Positions 1-13,775 of a stretch of 64,000 nt of DNA are shown here, one piece after another; position 1 is the stretch's first letter; each line of letters starts with the position of its first letter. Position numbers and translations under genes: made by a program. The DNA is from Climacteris rufus (taxonomy: Eukaryota; Chordata; Aves; Passeriformes; Climacteridae): positions 1,871,604-1,935,603 of the forward strand of contig VZRZ01007703.1 of NCBI GenBank assembly GCA_013398175.1, read 5' to 3'. The notes under the pieces are model-generated. The model saw only the letters and a program-made list of their open reading frames with translations. It made no database searches and was not told where the DNA came from.

Positions 1-3000
1 ATGATTAACAGCACATACAGGGACAGATCAATTTGTGTTCCCTTTGTTTATCTGTCTAAATCCAGGAATGAAGACTAAGGCAAAGAAATAGCTACAGTTA
101 CAGCATGCATGAGTTTTAGCCCAGTTGCCATAAAATATGGGTTCAAAACTGTTGCTGCAATTCACTATTTTCCCTAAAATAGAAAGTGGCAAGAATTGTC
201 AAAAGAACAAAGTGCTCACTGAAAATGGCCAGCTCTGGTGCAAACCCAATGCTGTTAAATGATGGAGTGCCAGTAATGAAGTACAGATTGTCACCTGTTA
301 CTATTTTATTATCAAAAACTGAAAACAACATTAATTAATTCTAAATTTAAAATGGACCTTCCAGTCACTGAAGAGTTGCAAATGCACACACTGCTGAAAA
401 TGCAAATTAAAACATCAGCACAAGATGAGATCCTACAAGCTGCTGCTGCTGCTTTATAAAAAAAAGATGCTTCTTCAGCGAGAAACAAGGGCCATGAGCA
501 GCAGAGGTGTCACAAGGTATAATTTCAGTGTCTAATGTTAGTGTAACTGCTGAAAAGGTCTGAGTGACAAAATAATAAACAACCCTTTCTATGAAATTCA
601 GAGTGCTCCAACAGAGACCATGACGATGGATGTATCTGTTTATCTTTTTTTTTTTGTCTACAGTGAAGATGAACAAATCCTACACAGCCTTCCTTATGCT
701 GTTCTTTGATTTGGTTAGAAAATACTAACGGTGACAAAGTTGGTGGCAAAATGTCCTTTAAAATTCAGAAAACCAAGGAAGCTGACTTCTGTGAGATGTC
801 CTGCTTTGAAATATCATTAAATAATTCTAATACTCCCAAAAATGAAAAGATAATTTCCCACCTAACTATCCCCAGAGTATTTTTTAAATGTTTCGTTATC
901 TTACTCAGCTAGGAGTATTAAAATTCTGGAAAAAAAATTTGGCTGTGCATTAATTACACTTACAGAATGTGAAGGGACAGCCCTTATCTAAAGGCTGATG
1001 CTGGACATCCTTCACTGTCTTGTGAAGAAGCAGCAACAGAGTAACTCACCATGTACCTTGAATTTAACCTGCATACACTCATTCCATAGGGAAATAAACC
1101 CAAGGGATCCATGTAACAGTAGAGGTGGCCAAGGGCCTGATCATAAAAGCTGGAGAGGATTCAGTTTAAGCAGCACACTCATTCACTCACTGTCCTTCCC
1201 TTCCGTTATGTTTTCTATGGCCTTTCTCTACCATCAGTCCAAGTTATAGCCAGGGAATCATAAAAACACAGAAGGACCTGAAAATCCTGCAGCTCATGTT
1301 TCTTGCCTTGGATTCTAAACAGAGCAAGAGATTTTAATTTTAATTCACTGAGGTAGATTTTACATAAAACTTCAAACACTTAATTTAGAATTATTCGACA
1401 ACATCAAATGCTTAATCTGCACCTAACAGAAAATGTCCAAAGCACAGTCTTGGTGTTTAAAGAAAATGGAGTCATTTAGAGAAAGTACTAGAAATCTGTT
1501 ACATTTTTGAGAGTTTTTTTAGTATGTGGTAATGCTAGGTAGCAGGGATTAACCTGAAAATTTTCCTCATTAAATAACCTGCTTTTGGAAATTCTGTCAT
1601 TTACAGAGTTCTGTCACCTAGTAAAGCCCTCCCCACGGCTCCCCTCCAAAACACTCTATGCTCAATAGAAACCTCAGATGATTTAGATAATTTTAATTCT
1701 TTCTAAAAATTTCCAGATCCTTAGCCACTCATTAATGGATATAAGTTTTCCTTAGCTTTAAGGGTTGTGCACACTGACGATTTATGTTTTGTAAAAATGA
1801 AGAAAAATAAGATAAATGCACCATCATTTTTGTGCTTTCCTTCCTCACAGTATATCCATCTGAAGAAGACCATATTGATGGGTTTTTCCTTGTTTCCTAA
1901 TGTAAAATGCATCAGCTGTTTTCTCCAAAAAAATTACTAGTACATCAGCAGCCAAACGCACACACAACCTACCTTTTCATTTCCCTGATAGAGGCAATAG
2001 GGGTAAAGCAAAAAATCAGGGGAATATTTCAGTTTTAAGCTTTTGTTGATTACAAGAGATGACACAGTTTTGCATCAATACAAAAATAGTAACTATGTCT
2101 TGTTTTGTTAGAACAACAAACTCCCAAACAATGATGTGTTTTCTGAGTGCTTGAGCTAGTGATACCATCAGCTGAGAATCTGATGACTGAGAACACTGTC
2201 AATTTTGTTTGCCGGCATAGTTAAGCTCACTACTCTATGCCACAACTTTTGAGTAGTTTATCTACAGTAAGCCCAAAGAATGCAAACTTTACTATTAAAA
2301 ATTAATTGCTATGCCTAAATATTTAGGAAGAAATGTCAAGATTCAAGCACTCTGGAATATTTCTTATCATTGAAAATCAACCCTACAGCTGGTGTCAATA
2401 TAAATTCCCTACCTAAAGTAGAATTAGTTGCATAAAAGACATCTTATGTCATAGACAAAGCAGTGGGTCTGGACTGACCCAGCAGAGCAGTTGCCTTGTC
2501 CTGATGGCAGCCACTGACGGGGCTCTGCTGGCTGCAGCGCAGGGATGCGAGGGAGCCCAGCGGCTCCGCTGCCTCCGCGGCTCCCGCTGGAAACCACCGC
2601 TCACTCATGGCATGTGCCTCCCTGCGAGGAGCTGTATCTTCTTTCACCCACACAGCCAGCCTAGCAGAAGGCCAGTGCAGAATGTGGGAGCAAAAACACA
2701 TGGCTCGCTCCTCTTTCCTAGGCAAGCCAAAGGAGAAGAAATTATTCTACCCTAGGTCATCAGAGAGCTGTGGATAAAAATGAATATGCTCTTCTCCAGC
2801 ACCCTGAGTTCTGCCAGCCTCTGGGTTTCAGCACTGTTGTCTCTTCCCTTCCAGGACAGCTATATGGGTTTTTGGTGTAACTTGCATTTGTTACACATTT
2901 TGTGCAAAAAGTAAGACAAAACGTGGCAGAGAAAATATGTCAAAATAAATGTTGTGGCCTCTTAACCTTTTGGTAAGAGGAGAATGTTCAACTCTCATGC

Positions 3001-4634
3001 TGCAAACCACGAGCACCTCTGTAATATATGCTTCACTGATATATGTGATATTTTCCCTATGCATCACTTTTTATTGTAGCTGGGGAAGGGAAGAGGAGGA
3101 AGCTAAAGAAACCCATTAACAAAAAAAATTTGCGTATTTCTTTCAGCTGCTGATTTTCCTGACAATTACTAATGAAATACTTCACGGTCCTGTTCTTTTT
3201 ATGTAAAACATATTCCCAAACACAACCTCTTTCTTCTTCAGCATTCTCATTTATTTTATACACATGGACAATTACACACTTACATCTTCCTGGTGCCTCA
3301 CCAGTTTCACTATCAGAGTAATTTATGATGAAAAGCAGGGTTGTTGAGATAACAGGGATGAGGAAGACTGACAGACGAGTATGAATTGTGTATCTACCCT
3401 TCCACACTTCATCTGCCCACCCCAACCTCCTTCTCCCTCTTCTAATCTTTGTTTCTCTTAAAAAAATAAATGTTACAGATTTCTTATTAGGTAGTAGAGA
3501 AACAAACTTACCTTTCCACATCCAATTGTCTCAGAATACTCTCTTCCACAATGATAAACTGACAAATGATGAGCCTTACTTGTAAGGCCCCTTTTACAGT
3601 ACAGATATGCGCTCTGCCTTTCATCACCTCTAGCCTCCACCGGTGTCAAAAATGATTGATTGGCTGTTGAAATATTAGTACTTTCATATCCTTTTCCATT
3701 TTGGTATTTTGAACTGATGTAAAATGAGATCACTGTCCAATACTGTAGGTGACACATGACACAAACTGTCATATAGTCCATTTTCCTACCTCTCTAATCA
3801 ATCGTTCAAGCATGTAGCTCCTTCATCTGGACTCAAGAACTGAAGCCCCCCGCTTCAGATAGACAGGACACATTCCACAAGTTTCTTTCTAATTAATTCC
3901 CTTCATTCTTTGCAAATTTTTGCTGGATAAAGCCACCACCAAACAAACTCAACTACTACTTCTGAAAGACCACTCAGATATCTGCCATTATTTTAGATAT
4001 GCTGGATTTACTTGACCAAATAAAAATATATCCCCATCTCTTTAAATGCCTGCCAGCTCATATCTAGCAATCAGCCTTGCCTCTTTCCTTCAGCTCTCCA
4101 AGCACTATCCTCACCTCATCATTATGCAAATTGATAGTTAAGGTGATATATTTTTACTTTGGTATCCTATTTCTTTCTCTTTGAATCATATCTAACTGTT
4201 TTCTTTGTCATTGGTTCATGACTTACATTTTCCCACTATGTATGAAGTATATTCCTATTTAGGATCTGATCATATCAAATTTCTTCATTGCACTTTCTAT
4301 TTCTCTGACTTTTTCCTTTTCATTTCTTTAGCAAATACAGTTTGGCCCATTCACAACTGCTTGGAGTGCGCTTGCAATGATCAGTTTCCTAAGCTCTTTG
4401 AATCACCATGTAACCCTCTTTATAAGTTCACCCCACTAACACTTGCTCCTCCATCTTATTAAATAAAAACTATTTGTCTTCAATTCATGCCCTATTTCCA
4501 CTTGACCATTACTCATCAGCTCTTATCCTCAACTGGCCAATATTACTTCCCTCCATCATTCATTTGTAAAATTCCAAAGTGCTGCTGTCTAGGGTGCTGG
4601 TCCATGCTTACACTTACCTAGCACTGTGGTAAAC
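1..4634 (-). other. UBE2E2 intron 3, left-edge stretch
   Basis: AT-rich unique DNA. A small GC- and CpG-rich patch at 2,455-2,640 stands out. The longest open frame is 154 codons at 3,057-3,521 (minus), without recognisable domains. No mobile element was recognised. Confidence 0.6.
2455..2640. other. Small GC- and CpG-rich patch
   Basis: About ten CpG dinucleotides fall between 2,517 and 2,626 in DNA whose surroundings are nearly free of them. The patch is too short for a classical CpG island. It overlaps short open frames on both strands but shows no recognisable protein. Confidence 0.55.
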
Positions 4635-4728
4635 AATGTTAACTCTAGGGCATCCAGCAAGGTAAAGAATGTTAATTCTAGGGCATCCACCAAGGTGAAG
4701 AATGTTAACTCTATGGCATCCAGTGAGG
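4635..4728. repeat. 33-bp minisatellite, about 2.8 units
   Basis: Units start at 4,635, 4,668 and 4,701, each beginning AATGTTAA(C/T)TCTA(G/T)GGC. The third is cut after 28 bp. Differences are three to seven per unit. Because 33 is a multiple of three, an open frame runs through with an 11-residue period, but it has no other coding support. Confidence 0.9.
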
Positions 4729-4749
4729 ATTGCCACACGGATGTAGTAG

Positions 4750-4868
4750 AACAGATCTCGACCTACTTAAAAATATATATATATATATATATAATTGACT
4801 GTTTGGTGCCCATTTCCTGGCCAACAGATCTCGACCTACTTAAAAATATATATATATATATATATAAT
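4750..4868. repeat. Exact 46-bp direct repeat containing (AT)n, 73 bp apart
   Basis: 4,750-4,795 and 4,823-4,868 are identical (AACAGATCTCGACCTACTTA followed by an AT run of the same length and AAT). An ambiguous base (N) follows the second copy at 4,869. Identity down to the microsatellite length suggests a very recent event or an assembly error. Confidence 0.9.
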
Positions 4869-4869
4869 N
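4869..4869. other. Ambiguous base (N)
   Basis: A single N directly at the end of the second 46-bp repeat marks unresolved sequence in an AT microsatellite. Confidence 0.95.
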
Positions 4870-5439
4870 TTTCCAAATCTGGCATGCCCATCACTGCTGG
4901 CAATCATAATTGATCATTTAAATATTTCCATTTTCTTTTGCATCATAGGCAGGTATGCTGCATTTGATTAGGTGACAGCCTGTGCTTACATGAGTATGAG
5001 TTCATTAAATCTTACTCATTCACCCACATCAACACTGGTTGCTTTTATTATGAAGCCTTTTAGGGTTTGAAAGTCACACTGTAAATGACAGTAAATTTTT
5101 AGAAGCACTTTTAAGTCTTACATATAACACTCTATAAAATTCTAGAGGGTTATGTTCACAATAGACTATTACTGTATCTGTAGTGTATTATTTAGAAATA
5201 TTTTTAAAGAGTTTCATAATATAGTCTACTGTACTGCCTGCAGCAGTATCTCATAAGGCCTTCGTCTTTCAATCTTGACTTACTTTTCGCATTACAATCC
5301 CCACTCAGATTTACACCTTTGTATAAGGAAATGGTTACAATGATCTTTTCATTTGTTACCTCCAGCCTGGACTATTGCAATTCACACAAGCAAAGACAGC
5401 AGGAGGTCTGCATGGATAAACAAGTAGCTCCTGCCAAAA

Positions 5440-6205
5440 CTGAAGCACAAAAAGGAAGTATGCAGGAAGTGGAAGCAGGGTAGAAATGACCCAGGAGAAA
5501 TACAGGGCTTGCAGGAATGGAGTCAGAAAAGCCAAAGCAACCCAGAGCTGAGTTGGTGAAGGTACATGGAACGTGAAAAGGGAGTCTACATGAGCAGGAA
5601 AAGGAAGACAAAGGAAAAGGTGCACCCGCTGCTGAATGGACACAGGCCCTGGACACAAAGGATATGGAAAAGGCTGAGGCACTCAATGTCTACTTTTGCC
5701 TCATTAAGGCAGGTAATACTTGCCTTCAGGAATCTGAAGCTCCTGAACCAGCGGGAAAGTGTGGAGCAATTTCTCAGTGGAGAATGATGGGGTTAGGGAA
5801 CACCTGACATACACAAGTACATGGGAGCAGACAGCACGCAACAAAGAGTGCTGAGGGAGCTGGCTGATGTAGTCACAAGGCCACTCTCAAAATTGTTTTT
5901 AAAAAGTCACAGCAACAGGAAGAGGTTCCTGATGGCTGGAAGAAAGCAAGGTGCACTCCTATCTCCAAGCTTCAAGAAGGGCAAGAAGGAGGATCCAGGG
6001 AACCACAAGCAGGTCAGCCTCACCTTGATCCCACCTGAACACAAAACGCTTTTCTTTTACTGTGAGAGTGGTGGAACACTGCAACAGGTTGCACAGAGAC
6101 ATTGCAGAGTCTCCATCCTTGGAGATATTCAACTAACTGGACAAAACCTGCTCTAGCTGATCCTCCTTTGAGCAGAAAAGTTGGATCAGATGATCTTCAG
6201 AGTCA
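5440..6205 (+). mobile_element. CR1 LINE fragment, plus strand, internally deleted
   Basis: From about 5,440 the sequence follows the CR1 ORF2 region between endonuclease and reverse transcriptase, including the diagnostic phrases around AAAGCCAAAGCAACCCAG and GTGCACCCGCTGCTGAATGG. Near 6,035 it jumps to the CR1 3' UTR (hallmark GGAGATATTCAA and the GGATCAGATGATCT motif near 6,190). The reverse transcriptase core is missing, and reading frames are broken throughout, so the copy is dead. It is the only CR1 here antisense to UBE2E2. The left boundary is uncertain by some 60 bp. The usual 3' end repeat is not visible. Confidence 0.85.
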
Positions 6206-9200
6206 CAAGTAAGAGAACTACTTTTCCAGACCAGCTTTCTATGTACTAATCCAGAACTCTGTATCTTCCATTAGATGCTACTGGGTTTCATTCGCCAAAT
6301 CTTAGGCCAAGTGTCTTCCTTCCAAAGCTCTCAGTGGACCTGACAGTAACTTCAAAGGCATCTACTTCCACTGGAACAAAATTTGTGTTTTGTCCTGCAA
6401 ATGCGGCACAAAACATGGTACAGCAAGTGAACCTGTTTACTGTGGAGGAAATCTGGAACAAACTTGCCAATCAAGCAGATTAAAAATGTCTTGTTAGTTT
6501 TACAACATACTAGATAGTTGTTCCTCAGGCTACAGCTTTCCTACCACTATGAAGAATTTATACAAAAGAATACTTTTACTTACAAATGTACATCAAAAGA
6601 GTATTCAGAATTGGAAAAAACACCATTCTGTGAGAAAACCTGCTGGTATTCCAAAACTACTTAAACTGCAGTATAGAAGCAGCCAGAATGTACTTTAAGG
6701 GATTTGATGCTGCCTGCTGGCAAACAACTATCATGGTGGAACAGAAGCCAGTATGGGCTTCAGGGCCGGCAGCTCTGAAATTATCACTGCAAGATTCTAT
6801 CTTCTTCATCAGGGTAGATTTTTCCTGACTCAGAAATCTGGGTTTGCTTTCAATTAAAGCATTAAAAAAACAAGGGCAAAAATTTTAATCAAGAAACTTT
6901 AATCCCATAGCCAAGGAAAACTATGTGGCATAATAATTTCCGTTCCCAGGCTTTTGTTCTTTGTGTGAGGGGCAGGAGAGTTAACAGCATATTTGGGCAA
7001 ATACAGTGAGCACATGACAGTTGAGATGCTCTACGAGACAACTTAGGTATGACCTTCTTTCAGACTAAGACTTGGATCCATTTAGCTGATTTAACAGTGC
7101 TACGATAAATAACATGGGTAATTTCCTGCTTTGTCTTAGGTAGGAGAAACTGGCAGCTATCTGCAGGATGAATAAAGAGATTTTACAGCATTACAATTTA
7201 GGGGCATAACAACTGCAGCAAGTATGACTGAGCTTTCTTTTGCATTTTATAAAGCCTTAAAAATTACTGTAAATCTTTTTCAGATAACTAACACTGTTTT
7301 TATTTAATAGGCCTGCTTTCAGACAGTTATTTTTGGTTTGCACACCTACATTTTTCTTTAGAGTAAATCAGAAGTACAAAAGAAATAACTATTGAAATCT
7401 TGTAACATAATAAGCCAATCAGAACAGATACAGTAAGATTATATTTCAACAGTGGACAAAATAACAGGGTCCATAAGAATGATTTAGGAATCTAAACAGA
7501 TGTGCTATTTCTTAAAAACAAAACAACCTCCCCCAGTATCCTGATAGAAAAACCTATTAATATTTAACACAATATTTTCCAGGCTTGTCTTCTGTCGAAA
7601 TGCTAAAATTTAACAAAACCAAATTAATATTTTCAGTGAAATAAAAGTTATTTCCTATTACTCTCTTAGACACTTTAAAAAAAAGTCTAAATTAAATTGG
7701 CAGCTGTGTAAAAAACCTCATTTAATTTTCACAAAAGCTTTTAAGTACTGTTGCTGTGAGAAATCAATATTACCTAGCTGACATAATGGTGAAATAGTTG
7801 GGTACAAAGCAAAAAAATATAAGTGCAATCAAAGTAAATGAACTGTGATCACACCAGCAGGCCTGACAAAATTAGCTTTAATCTTGAGAATACTTATTAA
7901 GTGTATGTGCAATTTTTCATGTTAAAATTTCACTTATGGTTCAAGGCATACCAACAAAACACTTTTTGATAGGTACACAAAACAGTTTGATTGAAATTAT
8001 CTCCCAAGTGAACTTACAATAGGAAGCAGATGAACTTCACAACCAAACAGAATGCTTTTGTCTAAAATTCTGATTTCACATCTGCTTATTAGGGCTGTCT
8101 CCTGAGTGAATTAATTAGCATTAAGGAACCACACACATTGTATCCAGGCCCATTAATAATATATTTTAAAATAACCCTTCAGGTATCTTGTCAGACATGG
8201 CAAAATTAGTATTTAATATTTCTCCATTGAACTAATTAGGATGAACAAAAAATATGAAACACGGGATTTGTAAAAATATTTTCTTATGAAATTAGGCATA
8301 ATTATAGCCTTTTTCAGGTGTGTGTGCCTTTTAAAATGGTACTTTATCTCTCTTCTCTTATATGAAAAATGAGAAATAATAACAGGACCTGTAAAGCTCT
8401 TCTTGTATCAGTGAGCTGCAGAAAAATCATCTGTATTTAATGCCATATTCCCTTCACGTTTGTCATTGTGAACATATTTATAGTACAGAAGTTGCAAGAA
8501 ATTAGACAGTGCATAAATAATTTCTATACATTATTCACTATAGTTTCCATGTGTCAGTAATTTATTTTGTGTCTGTTAGAATCAAACTGACCTTTTAGAT
8601 TCCCTGCTTTTCTGACTTACTCCATAAGATAACCATATTGGCTAACAACACTGCCATTATATTAATGTTTTAAATAAAACTATTTCTTTGCTTAAGACTA
8701 ATGATAGGCATTAATTCTTCAACAAAGCAGAGTGCCATCACAGCAATAAAAACCCACCACAGTCCTGTGCATATTCTTTGATTTTTCAACTCTTTATTTT
8801 GCCCACCTGACAAGCCACCTGCCAGTGAGCTCTGTAGGTAAGTACCTACAACCCTCATGACTATTGGACAAGCAACCATTTTTCTCCTATATAAATGTTC
8901 CTGCTTCAGTAAGGACTATACAAGTCCTCCGGAAAATATTGATTGAGAGCAGGATCCACTTCAGAAAGAGATCTGGGCAATGGAAGTAGGAAATATGGTA
9001 CCACACACAATAAAGAACACCACAAGGAGTGAACTGATGAGAAAAATGACACAGATGAAAATAGGAAGTATTTGGAAATTCCTTGGAAAAGGTTCTGCTT
9101 TGCTAGTAAAGTGACACATACCTTGGAATAGGTATCTGCTAGTTATAAATGCCAGTAAAGAGAAAATTGAGTAATTAAGGTAGCCACAAACAGAATACAG

Positions 9201-12200
9201 AATAAATGTGGGAGAAGAAAATACAGCTTTTTCTGGTCTTGGAAGTACCTATTCTTGGTGTTCATTAAATACAGTATTCTACCTGGAGTAGAATAAGGTG
9301 GGAAGTGGAAAGATACCTTATACGAAGAAGAAATGTTGCCTTACACAGCAGAGGAGATAAAAACCTACTGTATTTACAGAAGGTGTTGTTCTGGTGTTAA
9401 TGTAATGTAATATACTGGGAAGCAGACAGCAGGACAAAGGATGAAAATTCCAAACTCTCAAAAAATTTTGTCTCTTCTGATTAGTCTTTCCTGCTCAAAT
9501 TTCTGTAAAGCTTTTATTTGAAGAAGGTGGGGGGTAGGGAGGAAAAGGAAGGGGGAAAAAAAAAGGCAACACAGCAAAAGAATAATTTAACTTTCAAAAA
9601 TTGCAAAATCATCTACTTTTCATTTTTGCAACAGATTCTGTAAACCTAGCCAAATCCTGTGCTTAGTTAAAAACAGAGCATGTAAAAATAGATGCTAGAA
9701 ACCAGGCAAGATACCACAGAAATGAAGCCAAACAATGAATTCATGTAAAATCATGGGATATGCTTTGTGAATGATAACGCTGCAGAATAACTCAGGATGA
9801 TTTATCACCAAAATAAAGCCAGACTTCCTAGAACACACTGAATAATAGTGGTTGCTGGTATTGAGGTGGTGGAATTGAACTTCCTCAGTGGTTATCTTTT
9901 GTGGTTAAGGGAAAATGCGTGCCCTACCAGTAGCTCATGCAGGCTATCAAGTACCTCATTGTACTCTGATATTTCATGACAGCAGATTTTAAACTAATCC
10001 TCGTGAGTGTGCTTGATGTTAAATTTTATTACTGCTATCAACCTGACATAAGCATTGACAGGAGGCTCTTTGAGATTTTGTGAACTATGCTCTGTGTAGC
10101 TAATCCAAGATGTTACATTAAAACTTTCCATTTTTTTTGTGGCAATAAATTATAATAGAAAAGAATTTCAAATAGTCCAAGTAAGTTTAAGGTATGAGAC
10201 ACGTTCTGTGTTTTACTCACTTTTTCTTTTGCCATGTCTTTCTATACTAACTTCCTTACAGATTATTCTTTCTTTTGGCAGTGAAACTGAGCTTGCTTCT
10301 CAACAAAGAATGAAAAGCAAACCTAAAAAGATATCCCTCTTTCATCCAAACGTCTGGAAGCTGGCACTGTTGGTAAGCACAGAAGGCCCATTCCCTTATG
10401 CAGCCATGGAGAGCTTTGCACAGCCCTGGGTCACTCCACTGGGGCGATGCAAACCCCCTCAGCTGCGGTGGCGTTTTGCAGGTGCTGCAGAAAGGAGCTT
10501 GCCTGACTCCAGAAATACGGCAGAGAGAAGGAAACCTCGAATGTCAAGTGCTCTATGAGACTGCATTCATATGCACAAAATGCCTCCTGGTCAATTTGAG
10601 CATTTGCTGTATACTGGGATTTAAATAGGAGACTTTGTGAGGGCTGTCAGGATTTTGCTCTACTCCCACTCGTGCCAACAAAAGCGAAGGCTTAGGCCTC
10701 ATTTAAGTAAATACTTTCTACAACTTCTATTTTAACAACATTGCCTAAATTAACAATTTGTTTCATGTTGAAGGACAGATTACTTGCTACTGTGAAAGAC
10801 AACACAACAAATGCTCGCCCTATCAGAAACGTCGTAGGATAAATTCATAAAAGCTTCTGTCCCCAAAATATTAATGAAAAAAATCCCAGAAACATGGGTT
10901 TGATTTCATTCACCAAAGTTAGCATTTCCTAGGAAAAAGCAATCTACCAATAACATTCAAAAATTGAATATGGCTCTCAAGCTGTAGAGGCTACTATGGT
11001 CAATAGTATTCTTTCTTCCTAATTAATCCACAGAGCTTCCAGTGGTGTTAATGTGAGCAGAGCAATACTGAATATACTCTCATCTCTACCTGTGAGCATA
11101 GAGGCACCAGCCTAGGTCAGGGTCCTGTTTCTGACAGTAACCTAAAGGGACATGCACACAAGAGATCACAGCAGAGTCACCACATAAAGTACATTTTCCA
11201 GTGCTTTCCATTCTGCAGCTGAGGGACCCTTCTGCAGCTAAGGCAAAAATGGATGTAGCAAGAATTTATCTTCTGGGCACTTTTCCAGTCTCTTCTCAAT
11301 TCCATGGAAGTTTTAGCATCTACAGCAACTGTGAGAAAGGACTTCCCTAGCTTAAATAGGTATTCTGTGAAACCCGCCATAAATGAGTCAGCTGCTAATC
11401 TCACAAGTTAGTACGACAGCCTGTCTCTTTGAATTAATTTAATTCCAGAAGACAGAGGCTAACAGGCTTCTTCAATTCTGACCACAGTTCTGATTAAGAA
11501 ACCCACTTCAAATGGCCCTACATACCCATATATTAATATAAACAAATAGTTTCACTTTCCTTGGGTCATGATCTCTGATGTGGATCTGTTAAAAATAAGA
11601 GGCACTTTTTTTCATGTGAGCTTTATCTAAGACAAATTGAAATCTTGAAAACTTCTCAAAATACACGGTAAACCAGATACATTTCTCCATCTGATGAATA
11701 CAAAAAACATGAAGGAAAGTTTTAAACCTGGAGACTGACACAAAAAGAAGACAATATAGGGTTAATATTGGTGTAGAAAGCAGCTAGTGTGTGAATAGTC
11801 TTGCAAAAAACACAGAATACACCCAAACCATGAGTAACTGCATAATGGCTTCACTATTTGCCTTATTCATTTATTTATTCACATTGCACTGAAAGCATGA
11901 ATATTGCCTAATTATTAAGAAAACAAGGAGACAAGCAGTACACAACATCAGTTGATTATATTTTATATATCCAGTTGCATTCTTTACATAAATATAAATT
12001 GCTTAATTGGCTAATTCAGTAGACCTTAATGTGCCATTGATGCAAAGGTGATCAACAGGAACCTTCTTGGCAATTATCTGACAGAAAAACAAAGCAGGCT
12101 GCAGATGAAACATTAATCACTTCAGTTTATCCTTTAGTCCTGTATATGTTGGGGAGAAACCATTAGGAAGTGAAATACAATGCTGTAACTTAAAAATGCC

Positions 12201-13617
12201 TTTCTTCAAATGAGGCTTTGAAATGTTTGTGTACTTTTCTTTTCATTGACTCTGCACAAGAACTTCTGTCTTCTATAAGGTTGCACTTACATGTGCAGAA
12301 GAGAATTTATATTAAGGAAGAATTATTAGCCAGAGTATCTTATGTATTAAAACAATCAATTACGTTTAAAAAACCCCAAAACTAATATAATTTTATGAGA
12401 GCAGATGGTCTGATGAAATGTTGGCCTGGCTACAGGCACCAAGTGTAACAAGGGAACAAGAACTGAACACAGCAGAGAAGTGATGCACTTTCCCATTAGG
12501 GCAAAATGAGGAAGCTAGTTGTCCATAGAGCAGTAGTAGACTGTCTGAACCATATTAGCCTTGTGGTAAAAGTTTTCAAGATTTCTTTGCTTGTTTATCA
12601 TTACAGATGAAGGAACAGTGCACTGATGCAGCCAATCAGGAGCAGTGAATTTGAGAAAATGTATGCCTGAACATCAATTCCATGGTATGACAGCCATATT
12701 TTCAGAGCACATGACATTACAAAGTGCAATTAATCCACTTTTTTTGCCCCCTATTTTGATTAGTAACCTTCTGCCATGTTTGTTGTGAACCAGAACCCTT
12801 GTGCCATGTCTGAGAGATACAGATATTTTCTTTACTTTTCTGTTCTCAGAAAAAGTCAGTACTCCAGCAAAGGCACATATATTTCCTAAGTTATATTTAG
12901 TTTTCTGCAAATATAGTTTGGACTTTGGTCTACTGATACAAAATGGCTAAATGCCAGAAAATTAGATGTCATTTTCTATAAATGAATGTTGTCAAGTAAG
13001 TACCCACCTCTAACAGAATACCAGAGGTAAATTCCTAGTGAAGATATAGCTGCCTATCTTTAACAAATGAGCTTAGGTATATTTACTACAAATAGCCTGA
13101 GACAAACTCATCCACAGCTCTCTGACCACCTACCAATGCCAGATGAGAATAGGGCATGTGTCTGCATACTGACTCCTGCATTTTAAAGCAGAGCATCATA
13201 GTGAAAAAATCATTTTTATCAAAGGGGAGCCCTCTCCCAGGTAGTAAGTACCAGCAGAGAGATCAGAAGCATCTGGGGATGGTAACACCTTAAGCTGTTG
13301 CACTACAAGCTGCCAGAACTCATTTGTCAGAGTCCAGAGGCAGCAGGAAGCTGCCGTCATCTCCCCAGATGCGGGTCAGATGAGATGTGCACAATTCCAT
13401 GGGCCTGAGGGATGCAGTGTCCTTTTCAAGGCTGTTTTCCCCCCTCAACCTCTTGGCTTTCAATGTCAGTTGTAACTAAAAGCAAAAGTTAAAGATTAAG
13501 TCCCAGTAAAAGGGTTTCTCACAGCCAGATGCCTACCTCCACCCTTAAGATAGAAAAGTAAATAATAAGTCACTCATCTCTTCCCTCAGAGCTATTTTAA
13601 TTAATTTTCATGAAGCA

Positions 13618-13775
13618 GAGCTGGCTTTAAGGACCCAGCTGGGAGCAGACTGCTGCCCAGCAGCAGGGCACCTGCTTTCCACTGCCAGCCCTGAGCCAGG
13701 GATGGGGCCAAGCCCTGCAGCACTGCTGGAGCCCAGGAGCTGCCACTGGGGCAGGCAGCTCCAAAGAACCAGCCA
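13618..13775. other. GC-rich patch with CTG/CAG motifs
   Basis: A sharply bounded GC-rich stretch rich in CAGC and GCTG, with few CpG, inside AT-rich DNA. No mobile element or protein was recognised. It could be an old element remnant or regulatory DNA. Confidence 0.4.

Noticed and set aside
1250..1310. Possible CR1 3' end (GAATCATAAAAACACAGAAGG)
   Set aside because: The similarity stops after about 30 bp and lacks the rest of the 3' UTR.
4626..4913. Protein with 11-residue repeats
   Set aside because: The frame exists only because the minisatellite unit is 33 bp; it runs into an AT microsatellite and an N.
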